Part shown: positions 27,007-36,439 of the stretch, piece by piece
How the letters are laid out: each line of letters opens with the position of its first letter
Numbering within the stretch: position 1 is the first letter of the stretch
NCBI GenBank assembly: GCA_965247565.1
Contig: CBDFHF010000003.1
Location: forward strand, 744,001 to 808,000
Source: CBDFHF01 sp965247565
GTDB taxonomy: Bacteria; Pseudomonadota; Gammaproteobacteria; Methylococcales; Methylomonadaceae
DNA length: 64,000 nucleotides
Direction: 5' to 3'
Notes under the pieces: model-generated
Seen by the model: the letters and a program-made list of their open reading frames with translations, nothing else
Databases searched by the model: none
What the model was told of the DNA's origin: nothing
Translations under genes and position numbers: made by a program

Positions 27007-27247
27007 TTAGTTCAGGAAAAGTCTCACACAGGAGCTGTGCATATCTGGCGGGTTCTGCTTCGTAGGTTGAAGTCTGCCAGTTTGGTGTGTGATCAGCATT
27101 CAAATATGGCGAAAGAGTTGTGAGGACGTTCTCGAATTGGTCGCCATAGGCAGCACGCAGTCTTTCTTTGTGGCCAAAAGGCAAATAGCCGCTAGAACCT
27201 CTGCCGCCCAGATAGATCTGTAATGCCGCGTTATTGTCAATTGGCAT
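26954..27247 (-). CDS. Hypothetical protein in the integron cassette region
   Basis: From the ATG at 27247 this is a 97-residue hydrophilic protein with IDNNAALQIYLGGRGSSGYLP and an aromatic-rich end (NRWSYNWK). The frame is open back to 27343 and overlaps the VOC-type gene there, so the start is uncertain. No family is recognised. It lies downstream of a glyoxalase-like fragment in the same orientation as the attC-bearing cassette, and I read it as a cassette-borne gene. Confidence 0.5.
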   Translation of the reverse strand: MPIDNNAALQIYLGGRGSSGYLPFGHKERLRAAYGDQFENVLTTLSPYLNADHTPNWQTSTYEAEPARYAQLLCETFPELNEISISSLVNRWSYNWK

Positions 27248-27308
27248 TCGTTCGGCGGCTAGCGTTGAATTCGGCGTCGTTATCGGCAACACGCGATTTC
27301 CCTCCGCT

Positions 27309-27548
27309 TTAGTCTGTATTCTGTCCAATGCGCCAAAGAACATCCGACGGGTCGTAGAGGCAGAAGTCCCGCATGCGCCAAGACTGGTCTTCCAATTCCG
27401 TGACTTTGATCCCGTACTTTGTGATTACGCCACTTTCGTGGACATGGTTCCACCATGAGTTCACATCCTCGACGAGGATATGCATCATCCTAAAAAAATA
27501 AGTTGAGGTAACGAACGCCTTGATCTCAGTGATCTTTAGGATTGACAT
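27309..27548 (-). pseudogene. VOC/glyoxalase-like protein with internal deletion
   Basis: The 79-residue product starts MSILKITEIKAFVTS and then jumps to FFRMMHILVEDVNSWWNHV, continuing to WRMRDFCLYDPSDVLWRIGQ. In VOC-superfamily proteins of about 120 residues these two parts are separated by roughly 40 residues carrying the first metal-binding strand region. The frame is intact, so an in-frame internal deletion is inferred. The start lies 28 bp inside the attC recombination point (27576), as expected for the first gene of an integron cassette. Confidence 0.6.
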
Positions 27549-27569
27549 CTCTGACTCCCACGCTACGAC

Positions 27570-27682
27570 GCCGAACGCCTGAGTTAAGCCGCCCCGCATC
27601 GTGGCGGCGGACGCGTGCTAGCGTAGCGTAAAGCACGTGGCCGACGCCACGATGCGGGGTCGGCTTGAACTAATTGTTAGAG
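27570..27682 (-). other. Integron attC recombination site
   Basis: Read on the minus strand, the site opens CTCTAACAATTAGTTCAAGCCG and closes CGGCTTAACTCAGGCGTTCGGC. The arms are complementary (AGTTCAAGCCGACCCCGC with GGGGCGGCTTAACT and GATGCG pairs), leaving the single unpaired C and A that set strand choice in attC hairpins. The outer box is GTTCGGC, near the GTTRRRY consensus. Total span is 113 bp with a long central loop. The layout matches 59-base-element type sites of mobile integron cassettes. No integrase gene is present in the window. Confidence 0.9.
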
Positions 27683-28215
27683 CGCACACGATGAACTAGT
27701 AGAGTGCACGCAGAGTTTTTCCGATTTCCTCAAGCGCCGCGATACTGCTGAACGTGACTTGGTCCAGCATGGCTTGCGACTCTTCTCTCGATGACGAGAG
27801 CCCGACTCTGCTTGCATCAGCCATAACTGCCTTGACTTTCGCCCGGACGGAGTCATCAGCCACACGCTCCACGAAAAGCATCACTCGCCGATTGGCTACC
27901 CTTACTTCCTCATCCAGCGAATCTGGAAGCATGTTCTTGCCCCAGGCCGCACCTTCTCGGCTCACCGTAACATCTGCCACTTGCGCCATTGCCGTGGCGC
28001 GAATTGCATCATGAAACGCGTTCTGCAGTTCCAACAGTGTCTCTCGCTGAAATGCTCTCGAGCGCTCGATTCGCTCCACCCCCCTTGCATCCGACTGCAA
28101 TTTTGCAGCATTTCGATTCGTCAGGTAGGTTGTGATGATGCTAGCTGCGGCACCAATAAACGTACCTACCAACCCCCAAATAGCAGATTCCATGAGGCAC
28201 CCCCGTGCGCGCTAA
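27577..28215 (-). mobile_element. Integron gene cassette
   Basis: On the minus strand the cassette starts at a GTTAGCGC boundary (28216), 23 bp before the ATG of a single gene, and ends at the attC cleavage point. One gene followed closely by attC in the same orientation is the canonical cassette plan. It seems richer in G+C than the flanking chromosome. There is no attI or integrase beside it, so it looks like a stranded cassette between tRNA-Ser and hldD. Confidence 0.8.
27696..28193 (-). CDS. Cassette-encoded membrane-anchored protein of unknown function
   Basis: A 165-residue protein. The N-terminus has one transmembrane segment (about 4-25, with GTFIGAAASIITTYL), followed by a charged, mostly helical region with many Arg, Glu and Ala residues (about 30-160). 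No catalytic motif is visible. The gene sits 14 bp upstream of the attC site in the same orientation, so it is the gene of an integron cassette. Function is unknown; small helical membrane-anchored proteins are common in cassette pools. Confidence 0.75.
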   Translation of the reverse strand: MESAIWGLVGTFIGAAASIITTYLTNRNAAKLQSDARGVERIERSRAFQRETLLELQNAFHDAIRATAMAQVADVTVSREGAAWGKNMLPDSLDEEVRVANRRVMLFVERVADDSVRAKVKAVMADASRVGLSSSREESQAMLDQVTFSSIAALEEIGKTLRALY

Positions 28216-28282
28216 CAAGTAATTATGTGGTTTCCGTATATCATCTCATTTAGCATGATAAACAGTCGAAAAAACGCACCTA

Positions 28283-29236
28283 TCATCCCGTATCTCTATT
28301 AAGCCAATCCAAATACCGCTCAACCCCCTGGCTCACCGTCAAAAACGTCTTGTTATAACCCGCTTGCCGCAAGCTAGAAATATCTGCTTGGGTATAGCTT
28401 TGATAAGCGCCTTTTAAATGATTGGGGAAGGGGATGTATTCGATGTGGCCTTGTTTGTGCCAGGCGATGACGGCGTTGGCCATGACGTTGAAGGTTTCTG
28501 CGGCGCCGGTGCCAACGTTGAAGATACCGCGTTGTTCAGGATTATCTAAAAACCACAAGTTAACATCGACCACATCATCCACATAAACAAAATCCCGTTG
28601 TTGTTCGCCATCGGCAAAGCCGTCGCAACCGGCAAAGAGTTTAGAGACTTTGTTTTCGATAATCTGATTATTAAAATGAAACGCGGTGCTACTCATGCTG
28701 CCTTTGTGTTGTTCCCTGGGGCCGTAGACGTTGAAATAGCGTAGGCCGACGATTTGGCTGGCGGTTTTTTCTAATAACTGGCGAATGTATTGGTCGAATT
28801 GAAATTTTGAGTAGGCGTACATGTTGATGGGCTTCTCGCAGTTGCGATCCACACGAAAACCTTGTGCGCCAGTACCGTAAACGGATGCAGAGGAGGCATA
28901 AATAAACGGGGTACTTTTTGCCATGCAATAATGCACCAGCCGTTTGGAATAGTCGTAGTTGTTAGTCATTACATAATGACCATCCCATTCCGTGGTGGCA
29001 GAGCAAGCGCCTTGATGAAAAACGGCGCGAATGCCGTCAAAAAAATGCGCCGTTTCCAGTTTTTCCAAAAACTGGCTTTTATCCATGTAATCGGCAATAT
29101 CCAGATCGGCGATGTTGTGCATTTTGCGGCCATTCGTTAAATGATCGACCAGTAAGATGTTTTTTTCGCCGCGTTGGTTTAGGGCTTTGATCAGGTTGCT
29201 GCCTATAAAGCCAGCGCCACCGGTGACTACAATCAT
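28283..29236 (-). CDS. hldD: ADP-L-glycero-D-manno-heptose 6-epimerase
   Basis: A 317-residue short-chain dehydrogenase/epimerase that makes the final activated heptose for the LPS inner core. It starts [19 protein letters not shown] (NADP-binding), has the catalytic tyrosine in [11 protein letters not shown], and the typical HldD stretches [13 protein letters not shown] and [20 protein letters not shown]. Length is standard. The start overlaps the hldE stop by 4 bp. It is the last gene of the leftward heptose operon; integron cassette DNA follows it. Confidence 0.97.
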   Translation of the reverse strand: MIVVTGGAGFIGSNLIKALNQRGEKNILLVDHLTNGRKMHNIADLDIADYMDKSQFLEKLETAHFFDGIRAVFHQGACSATTEWDGHYVMTNNYDYSKRLVHYCMAKSTPFIYASSASVYGTGAQGFRVDRNCEKPINMYAYSKFQFDQYIRQLLEKTASQIVGLRYFNVYGPREQHKGSMSSTAFHFNNQIIENKVSKLFAGCDGFADGEQQRDFVYVDDVVDVNLWFLDNPEQRGIFNVGTGAAETFNVMANAVIAWHKQGHIEYIPFPNHLKGAYQSYTQADISSLRQAGYNKTFLTVSQGVERYLDWLNRDTG

Positions 29237-30657
29237 TCTGTACCTCTTGCTTTATTAATCATGGCCGTGGTCGATTGACCATCAACAAACTGCAATATCT
29301 TCACTTGGCCACCGGCTTTGATGACGCAATCACCGCCAGCGACTTGTTCGGGGCTGTAATCGCCGCCTTTAACCAATACATCCGGTAACAATCGGCAATA
29401 TAAACGTTCCGGCGTTTCTTCACTGAATGCAACAACCCAATCCACGCAGGCAAGCGCAGCCAACACAGTCATCCGTTCCGGTAAACGATTGATCGGGCGA
29501 GTTTCGCCTTTTAAGGCTTTGACTGATTGATCGGAATTGACGGCAACAACCAAGCGATCGCCCAAGGCTTTAGCTTGTTCCAAATAAGTGACATGGCCCG
29601 CATGAAGCAAATCAAAGCAGCCATTGGTCATGATGATAAGTTCACCATTGGCTTTGGCTGCAGCCATTAACTGAGCCAGTTCATGTTCTGAAACTACGCC
29701 ATATTTAGAATCCCTATCGCCGTGCATGGCTCGGGTTAATTCTTGCACAGAGACTGTCGCGGTTCCCGATTTACCCACAACTACGCCGGACGCCAAAATG
29801 CTCAAATGCATAGCATCGGGTAAGCACAAATTTACCGCTACACCTAAAGCCATGGTAGCGATAACGGTATCTCCTGCGCCGGTCACATCAAACACATCTT
29901 TGGCTTGCGCAGGCATGGATTGTTGGTGTGCTGCCTGTATCAAGGTCATGCCGGCTTCGCTACGGGTGAGTAGTAGAGTATCAATATGGAATTCAGCCAA
30001 TAACGCTTTGCCTTTGGCGATTAGGTTGTCTTCGTTCTCAGTTGCGCCAACGACCGCGTGAAATTCCGATAAATTGGGAGTGATTACATCGGCTTTGGCA
30101 TAACGGTGGTAATCAATGCCTTTTGGGTCTACCAGAACTTTGGCGCCGGCCAGTTTGGCATGTTCAATATAAGTTGCAACATCCGCCAATGTACCTTTGC
30201 CGTAGTCAGAAAAAACCACGGTTTGCTGACCGGGTAAATGGCTGATGAGTCGATTTAATAAGTCATCAGCATTAAAACTGAGCGGCGTGTCTTCAAAATC
30301 GATACGAATTAATTGCTGGTGCTGGGCCATTACTCTTAATTTACAAATACTGCGGGTATTTTTTTCTACGACAAAATCGCAAACTACACCCGCTGCTTGC
30401 AAGTTGTTACGGATAATTTCTGCTTCTGCATCGTCGCCCACGACACCTAACAAGGTGACTTGTCCGCCGAGCTTGGCTATATTTAAGGCTACGTTGCCAG
30501 CGCCGCCAATGCGGTCTTCAATGGTTTTAACCCGAACCACCGGCACTGGCGCTTCAGGCGAAATACGCGCCGCTTGTCCAGACCAGTAGCGATCCAGCAT
30601 GACATCACCAACAACAATTATTTTTGCTTTAGAAAAATCAGGTACCGCTGCCAACAC
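29233..30657 (-). CDS. hldE: Bifunctional heptose-7-phosphate kinase / heptose-1-phosphate adenylyltransferase
   Basis: A 474-residue two-domain enzyme of ADP-heptose synthesis. Residues 1-318 are a PfkB-family kinase ([24 protein letters not shown], and the catalytic [11 protein letters not shown]). Residues about 340-474 are a cytidylyltransferase-fold adenylyltransferase with [17 protein letters not shown] and [10 protein letters not shown]. It overlaps gmhA by 20 bp and hldD by 4 bp, so the three are probably translated from one transcript. Confidence 0.97.
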   Translation of the reverse strand: MLAAVPDFSKAKIIVVGDVMLDRYWSGQAARISPEAPVPVVRVKTIEDRIGGAGNVALNIAKLGGQVTLLGVVGDDAEAEIIRNNLQAAGVVCDFVVEKNTRSICKLRVMAQHQQLIRIDFEDTPLSFNADDLLNRLISHLPGQQTVVFSDYGKGTLADVATYIEHAKLAGAKVLVDPKGIDYHRYAKADVITPNLSEFHAVVGATENEDNLIAKGKALLAEFHIDTLLLTRSEAGMTLIQAAHQQSMPAQAKDVFDVTGAGDTVIATMALGVAVNLCLPDAMHLSILASGVVVGKSGTATVSVQELTRAMHGDRDSKYGVVSEHELAQLMAAAKANGELIIMTNGCFDLLHAGHVTYLEQAKALGDRLVVAVNSDQSVKALKGETRPINRLPERMTVLAALACVDWVVAFSEETPERLYCRLLPDVLVKGGDYSPEQVAGGDCVIKAGGQVKILQFVDGQSTTAMINKARGTE

Positions 30658-31213
30658 TCAATGCCTCCTCCATTTCACCACACCACCAATGCCCAATTAA
30701 AATATGCGCTTCTTGAATACGCGCCGTTACCGTAGACGGCACAATGATTGAAAGCGTGCTTTGTTTGATTAATGTCCCACCATCGTTACCGGTCAAGCCG
30801 ATAACGGTTAAGCCTTTAGCCAACGCGGCTGTCGCGGCGTTAACAATGTTTTCGCTATGGCCAGAAGTTGAAATGGCGATCAAACAATCATTTTTATTGC
30901 CAATGGCTTCGACTTGTCTAGCAAATACCGTGGCAAATTCGCAATCATTGGCATGCGCGGTCAATATGGAGCTATCCGTGGTTAAGGCGATAGCGGCCAA
31001 ACCGGGCCGGGATTTTTTGTAACGCACGACCAATTCGGCGGCAATGTGCTGGCAATCGGCAGCACTGCCGCCATTGCCACACAATAGAATTTTACCGCCT
31101 TGCCGTAAAGTGTTGATCAGTAATTCTGCGGCGGTCTCGATTTGCGCAGAGCAACGGGATAGTTGCTCCATCACGGCTTGATGCTCATGTAGCTCAGACA
31201 AAAATGTCTTCAA
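30638..31213 (-). CDS. gmhA: Sedoheptulose-7-phosphate isomerase GmhA
   Basis: A 191-residue SIS-domain enzyme, the first step of heptose synthesis. Motifs are LLCGNGGSAADCQHIAAELV, the AISTSGHSENI phosphate loop, and GLTGNDGG. The C-terminal part has ARIQEAHILIGHWWC, which supplies metal or active-site residues in this family. Length is typical. It lies between msbA (15 bp upstream) and hldE (overlapping). Confidence 0.96.
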   Translation of the reverse strand: MKTFLSELHEHQAVMEQLSRCSAQIETAAELLINTLRQGGKILLCGNGGSAADCQHIAAELVVRYKKSRPGLAAIALTTDSSILTAHANDCEFATVFARQVEAIGNKNDCLIAISTSGHSENIVNAATAALAKGLTVIGLTGNDGGTLIKQSTLSIIVPSTVTARIQEAHILIGHWWCGEMEEALSVGSGT

Positions 31214-31228
31214 AATAATACCTTCCTC

Positions 31229-33007
31229 TTAAGCATTGACGCTTTCAGCTGCGGTGATGGTTTGTTCGGGTTGTTCTTTAAACTGCATTTGGTGCAAACG
31301 CGCATAAGCGCCGTTTTTTGCGATCAATTGTTGATGTGAGCCTGATTCCACGATTCTGCCATGATCCATCACTAAAATAACATCGGCATTTTCAATGGTC
31401 GATAAGCGATGCGCGATAACCAGCGTGGTGCGATTAGTCATCACTTTTTGTAGTGCAGCCTGGATAAAACGTTCTGATTCGGTATCCAATGCCGACGTGG
31501 CCTCGTCAAGAATCAGAATGGGCGCATCTTTTAATAAGGCCCGTGCCAACGCTAGACGCTGGCGCTGACCACCTGACAGTTTAACGCCGTTTTCGCCGAT
31601 TTCAGTATCAATGCCCTGCTCAAGTTTGCTGATAAATTCCATGGCATAAGCATCGGTGGCAGCAGAAATGATGCTGGCTCTATCTGCTCCAGACAGAGCG
31701 CCATATGCAATGTTGTTGGCGATAGTATCATTAAATAAAATCACCTGTTGCGTCACCAGTGCAATTTGTTGTCTTAAATTGCTGAGCTTATATTGATTTA
31801 TTTCAACACCATCAAGCAGAATTTCCCCTTGATCGTGCGCATAAAATCGAGACACTAAATTTGCCAAAGTACTCTTGCCACCACCGGAGGCTCCCACTAA
31901 GGCGATCGTTTGTCCGGGTTCCACTGTAAAACTAATCTCTGTCAGTGCAGGATCATCCGTGCCTGAATACGTAAACGACAAATTTTTAAATTCCAGAGCG
32001 CCCTTGCAACGTTTGATTTCATAGCTGCCGCTATCGGGTTCAACCGGGGCATCAAGAATTTCAAATAAAGATTCGGCGGCAACAATACCTTTTTGAATAT
32101 CACTGTTTGCATCACTGAGCTGGCGGATAGGGCGAGGTAATAAAAATGCAGCCGTTAAATAACCGACAAATGAGCCAACGCTGGATTGCTCCATAAAAAA
32201 TAACGCCATATACATTAAAAATGCCAGAGCGATGGCAATAATTAATTGCATGGTTTGGTTGTGGATGGCGCTGGTCGTGGTCAACTTTAGCGATTGGCGA
32301 CGATTATAAAAGCTGCTTTCTAAAAAACGACGTTTTTCATAATCTTCACCGCCGTAACTCCTTACTACGCGATGGCCATTGACCAGTTCTGAACTGATAT
32401 GAGTCATGTCGCCGATGGAATCCTGGATGCGTTTGCTTAACATTCGCAGACGCTTACTCACATAGTTGACTAACACAGCAATGGCGGGTGCCACGACCAA
32501 AAACACCAGCGATAATTGCCAGTTCATATAAAACAAATAAATCAACAGCCCCAGCGCCGTCAAACCTTCCTGAACGACCTTGCGCACAGCGTCCGTTGTC
32601 GCTTGCGCGACTTGGCCGACATTATGGGTGATTCGTGAAATCATGTAGCCGCTGTTGTTGTCATCAAAATAGGCCGTCGGCAAACGGGTGTAATGATTGA
32701 AAATTTCACAGCGCAACACATGGATGACGTTAAGTGATACTTTGGCCAGAAAATAATTACCCAAAAAGTTCCCGATTCCGCGTAGCACCACTAAACCACT
32801 AAAGAATAACGGCAGATAATACATGCTGGAGCGTTCACTAGATTGTAGCGTATCGATAATACGTTGGATCAGATTGGCAAATAATGGCTGGGTACTGGAG
32901 TAAATCAGAAATCCAATAATACTGACCACAAAAAGCCCTCGATGTGGCTTTACATAGGTAAGCAAGCGTTTGTATACCTGGGCATTCGCTTTGGACGTTT
33001 TGGACAT
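31229..33007 (-). CDS. msbA: Lipid A export ATP-binding/permease protein MsbA
   Basis: A 592-residue half-transporter that flips lipid A-core across the inner membrane. Six transmembrane helices occupy about residues 20-320. The nucleotide-binding domain has Walker A GASGGGKST, signature LSGGQRQR, Walker B ILILDEATSALD and the switch histidine in IAHRLST. It is placed just upstream of the heptose genes and downstream of a glycosyltransferase, so the operon joins core synthesis and export. Confidence 0.94.
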   Translation of the reverse strand: MSKTSKANAQVYKRLLTYVKPHRGLFVVSIIGFLIYSSTQPLFANLIQRIIDTLQSSERSSMYYLPLFFSGLVVLRGIGNFLGNYFLAKVSLNVIHVLRCEIFNHYTRLPTAYFDDNNSGYMISRITHNVGQVAQATTDAVRKVVQEGLTALGLLIYLFYMNWQLSLVFLVVAPAIAVLVNYVSKRLRMLSKRIQDSIGDMTHISSELVNGHRVVRSYGGEDYEKRRFLESSFYNRRQSLKLTTTSAIHNQTMQLIIAIALAFLMYMALFFMEQSSVGSFVGYLTAAFLLPRPIRQLSDANSDIQKGIVAAESLFEILDAPVEPDSGSYEIKRCKGALEFKNLSFTYSGTDDPALTEISFTVEPGQTIALVGASGGGKSTLANLVSRFYAHDQGEILLDGVEINQYKLSNLRQQIALVTQQVILFNDTIANNIAYGALSGADRASIISAATDAYAMEFISKLEQGIDTEIGENGVKLSGGQRQRLALARALLKDAPILILDEATSALDTESERFIQAALQKVMTNRTTLVIAHRLSTIENADVILVMDHGRIVESGSHQQLIAKNGAYARLHQMQFKEQPEQTITAAESVNA

Positions 33008-33070
33008 ATTTTTAAGTAAATAATGTATTTCTTCGGGAGGTGAACAAGTCTACAGTAGATCAATATGGCG

Positions 33071-33898
33071 TCAAAGATTCTTATCCAGGTACTGGGAAAC
33101 TCCTTTCTGAGCCAAAATAAAGTCTTCTTGGTTCAGTCGGTTCTGCAACTGCTGGAAATTCTGATCGTGATGTTTTCTGTCGTTTTGTGGGTGCCATAGA
33201 TGTAATACCGGCACGGCGAAGCGCCCTTCTTTTCTTTTGACTTCAGCATGGATCAATCGAATGACTAAATCAGAGTCCTCATAACCCCATCCTTCAAAAA
33301 ACTCGTCGAAACCATTCACTTTAATGAAATCATCGCGCCACATCGCTAAATTGCAAGTCATGGCCTTTTGCCATTTTTTTGCTTGCACATACCTTAATAA
33401 CCCTAAGGGTAATTCGATAAAGGCGGTTAATCGGTTAATTTTATTTTGTAATCTGAGCCTAATAAAATCCAAAAAAGAGGATTTATGCAGAGGTAGACAA
33501 TGTTCAATAACCGCTTGAGTAAAGGCCTGGCTGAGCAATACGCGATTACCCGGTACAAAATAGCCTGATTCCGCCAATTGCCTATGTTTAGAGATAAAGC
33601 CCGGTAAGGCTAGGCAATCACCATCCATAAAAATTAAATAATCGCCCTGGCTTTGCGCTACTGCTTTATTTCTTATAGCCGCCGCTCTAAAGCCTTGGTC
33701 TTCATGATGCACGTATCGAATGGCTACAGGGCTGTTGCCGCAATAGTTTTGTGTTTTTTGCAAATTAACCAAATTGGATCCGTCATCAGCAATAATAATT
33801 TCAAAATGCTGATCAGTTTGTGCAAAGAGGCTATTCAAGCAAAGCTCTAAAGCGGCGGGCCAATTATAGGTTGTAATAATAATGGAAATTAAATGCAT
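33071..33898 (-). CDS. Family 2 glycosyltransferase, probably LPS core
   Basis: A 275-residue GT-A enzyme. The N-terminus ISIIITTYNWPAALELCLNSL and ADDGS identify the GT2 nucleotide-sugar site. The DxD-like motif is MDGDCLALP, and a C-terminal galactosyltransferase-like block has FEGWGYEDSDLVIRL. The sugar transferred cannot be read from the sequence. Its position upstream of msbA and gmhA-hldE-hldD suggests a core-oligosaccharide step. Confidence 0.85.
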   Translation of the reverse strand: MHLISIIITTYNWPAALELCLNSLFAQTDQHFEIIIADDGSNLVNLQKTQNYCGNSPVAIRYVHHEDQGFRAAAIRNKAVAQSQGDYLIFMDGDCLALPGFISKHRQLAESGYFVPGNRVLLSQAFTQAVIEHCLPLHKSSFLDFIRLRLQNKINRLTAFIELPLGLLRYVQAKKWQKAMTCNLAMWRDDFIKVNGFDEFFEGWGYEDSDLVIRLIHAEVKRKEGRFAVPVLHLWHPQNDRKHHDQNFQQLQNRLNQEDFILAQKGVSQYLDKNL

Positions 33899-34380
33899 GA
33901 GATAAATATGGCCTAACTCTTATAATTTTTTCAGGATAGCTGGCTCGGTAACTTTACCAACATTGCATTAGCTTCCGTATGAATACCTTCAATTAACACA
34001 TCACAAGAGCAAATATTCGCCCACGCACCGCTTCATCAGACACAAAGATACCAGATTGGAGTATTAAATAAAGCATGAAAACCTGAAGAAAAGACCGACG
34101 TTCCTTAGCGCGTCAGTAGCATTTATAAATCGAAAAGTGTTAGGAAGCTTTTATCGCTTGCACATTTTACGGAGCTGTGTATATTGCTTCGGGTGTATAA
34201 GCGGCGTCAGATCGCCCCTTACACAAGTCGTATGTAACTATTCGGTCTACTAATAAAGTAGTCACGAAGCGGCAAAGGGTCGAAAGATTAACATGCGAAT
34301 GCGATCTTTAAAATAAAGTGATCTCTTTGCCCTTCGTGGGACGTATTAAGTCATAATAATAAATAGAGAGAGGATTAAAA
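33899..34380. other. Intergenic region with a long inverted repeat
   Basis: No gene is visible in 482 bp. An imperfect inverted repeat, CACGAAGCGGCAAAG (34263-34277) and CTTTGCCCTTCGTG (34325-34338), lies shortly before the DUF2892 gene and could fold in its leader. A good ribosome binding site (AGAGAGAGGA) precedes 34381. Nothing else stands out. Confidence 0.5.
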
Positions 34381-34605
34381 ATGAGTTTCGATTACAAACG
34401 TATGATGAAGTTTGAACATAATGTTGGCGCACAAGAGAAAAAATACCGTTTATATGCGGGTGTTGCCGCTTTTCTGGTATCCGTTGTGACCGCCGAAATC
34501 TTCCTGTTAGTGGTAGGGCTAATATTAATCGCCACTGGTTATTCCGGTTGGTGCCCTGTCTATTCCGGTCTTAATAAAAATACGAATGTCGGAGACAACG
34601 CCTAA
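34381..34605 (+). CDS. DUF2892 / YgaP-like inner-membrane protein
   Basis: A 74-residue protein with two close hydrophobic segments (about 24-39 and 40-55) after NVGAQEKKYRLYAGV, and ending ATGYSGWCPVYSGLN. The segment FxxNVGxxDRxxR followed by a two-helix hairpin and GWCPxY is the DUF2892 signature seen in YgaP. The cysteine in GWCP is conserved. It may bind or move small thiol or sulfur species, but there is no direct evidence here. Confidence 0.85.
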   Translation: MSFDYKRMMKFEHNVGAQEKKYRLYAGVAAFLVSVVTAEIFLLVVGLILIATGYSGWCPVYSGLNKNTNVGDNA

Positions 34606-34620
34606 CCTCCTAATACCCCC

Positions 34621-34648
34621 AAGAACTACAGGGATGTAGTTCTTTTTT
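34621..34648 (+). terminator. Rho-independent terminator
   Basis: A perfect 10-bp stem AAGAACTACA / TGTAGTTCTT with a GGGA tetraloop and a following T run. It lies 16 bp after the DUF2892 gene. Confidence 0.93.
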
Positions 34649-34751
34649 AGCCTTACCCCAAACATTACGCTGTTAAGCGATAACCAAGAACAGCGTTGCA
34701 ACTCAATAACCTGCTTACTATCAATGATCTTGGCAAGCGATAGGTGAATCC

Positions 34752-36068
34752 GTGACAACTTTATTCCCCATCCCCAAAAATCACCCGCAACGCTTTGTTT
34801 TACATAATGAAGTTCATGCTCGTGGCTCTTTAATACTGGATCTGCCGGTTAGAGCCAGTCATCTCGCGCTGTTGCTAAGCAACGAAGAAAAGCTGCTTGA
34901 GCGTGATCATCTGAGTAAACTTTGCGAAAGATATGGCAAAGCCAGTCCTGAGAAAGACGCTGATCACTATTGTGCCATATTCGATAGTTTCCAGGTTCGC
35001 TGGGAACAGCATGGCGAATTCAGCACCTATACCTTCTACGTACAAAACATCCCGGAAGACCCGTTTGCCGAGCCTGCACTAAAAAAAGTCCCCATCGATT
35101 GGCTGTCTCAGTTGCCTGGGCAACTGATAGTAGCCTCGCACGCGGCCATTATGCCGGCACCAGAATCCGATACGGATGAATACACCGATTTATCTTCTGT
35201 GTCGGCTTATTTTTCAAATAATCCGGTAGTTGGTTCTAAGGTTACAGGGGGCGCTGCAAAAGTTTTTACCGATTTCAGGATTCATGTCGATGGCTTTAGC
35301 CGCTTTTTGATTGTGAATCGTGATTTAAGAACAGAGCAGGCCGGACGCTTGATACATCGGCTGTTTGAAATTGAAGTCTATCGTGTCATGACTCTATTAG
35401 CGTTCCCGATTGCCAGAAAATTGGCGCCGGAATTAAAAAAAGCTGACCGAAAACTTTACACTATCACCAATACCATGACTCAATCAGGCAGCAATGATGC
35501 TCAATTATTGGATGAATTGACTACCTTAGCAGCTGAAATTGAGAACCATATTTCCACTAATCATTTTCGTTTTGCTGCCGCCAGCGCTTATTACCAACTG
35601 GTGGGGCGGCGTGTTGAAGATTTGCGGGAAGTTAGAATCCAAGGCATTCAGACTTTGGGTGAGTTTATTAAACGTCGGCTTGAACCTGCTATCAACACCT
35701 GTCAATCCACCTCCAACCGCTTCACTTTGCTATCAGAACGAATCGGTAACGCTAGCCAATTGCTACGCACTCGAGTTGATATTGTTATCGAAAGACAAAA
35801 TCAAGGTTTGCTGACTTCCATGGCGTTGCGGGCAAAAATGCAGTTTCGTATGCAACAAACCGTTGAAGGCATTTCCATCGTGGCTATTACTTATTATGCC
35901 TCGGGGCTTATTGGTTATATCGCCAAGGCTTTGCATGCCATCGGCTGGCCGGTCAGCCCGGAGATAACCGTGGGCATATCCATACCGATTATTATGTTGG
36001 CCGTGGCGTTAGGACTTAAACGGGTTCACAAAATCATTGAAAACACCACGGAAGAGAACGAACTCTAA
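34752..36068 (+). CDS. DUF3422 family membrane-anchored protein
   Basis: A 438-residue protein with the DUF3422 opening HPQRFVLHNEVHARG and mid-protein GSKVTGGAAKVFTDFRIHVDGFSRFLI. Residues about 230-350 are helical and charged, and two C-terminal hydrophobic segments (about 370-395 and 405-425) should anchor it in the inner membrane. The family is widespread in Proteobacteria but uncharacterised. It is a lone plus-strand gene. Confidence 0.9.
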   Translation: MTTLFPIPKNHPQRFVLHNEVHARGSLILDLPVRASHLALLLSNEEKLLERDHLSKLCERYGKASPEKDADHYCAIFDSFQVRWEQHGEFSTYTFYVQNIPEDPFAEPALKKVPIDWLSQLPGQLIVASHAAIMPAPESDTDEYTDLSSVSAYFSNNPVVGSKVTGGAAKVFTDFRIHVDGFSRFLIVNRDLRTEQAGRLIHRLFEIEVYRVMTLLAFPIARKLAPELKKADRKLYTITNTMTQSGSNDAQLLDELTTLAAEIENHISTNHFRFAAASAYYQLVGRRVEDLREVRIQGIQTLGEFIKRRLEPAINTCQSTSNRFTLLSERIGNASQLLRTRVDIVIERQNQGLLTSMALRAKMQFRMQQTVEGISIVAITYYASGLIGYIAKALHAIGWPVSPEITVGISIPIIMLAVALGLKRVHKIIENTTEENEL

Positions 36069-36118
36069 AACTCTGGCATTCAACCACAAAAAAGCATCAA
36101 GAACCCAGGATTAGCTGC

Positions 36119-36439
36119 TCAAACATTATTGTAAGCATGAACAGCTAATCGGCCCTTATCAAAAGTGCCAATCTGCGCTTCGATTAACTTTTGCTGTTGC
36201 TGTATTGCTGCAACAAAGCGATTATCTTGTTCCATTATGGTGGCGGCTAACTTTGATAATTCTTCGGATTGATCTTCCGATACATTAGCCGAGCATAACG
36301 TTTCTAAACATTGCTGCCGCTTTGTTAAAAATGTTGGCAAATCTTCCCAACGCTCCTCTTTTACACATTCAGCAATGGCCTCAGTTAATGTGTTTAACTC
36401 AGCTTTGCATGCTTGCCAACCATCAAATTTTGATTGCAT
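36119..36439 (-). CDS. fliT: Flagellar protein FliT
   Basis: A 106-residue helical protein in the FliT position, directly after fliS and overlapping it by 17 bp. It has the family's small helical-bundle character (LTEAIAECVKEERWEDLPTFLTKRQQ) and nothing else striking. FliT is the export chaperone of the filament cap FliD and a regulator of FlhDC in enterics. The call depends on synteny with fliS and fliD more than on motif identity. Confidence 0.78.
   Translation of the reverse strand: MQSKFDGWQACKAELNTLTEAIAECVKEERWEDLPTFLTKRQQCLETLCSANVSEDQSEELSKLAATIMEQDNRFVAAIQQQQKLIEAQIGTFDKGRLAVHAYNNV

Noticed and set aside
28217..28282. attI site in front of the cassette
   Set aside because: The sequence next to hldD lacks recognisable integrase-binding direct repeats, and no integrase gene is nearby.
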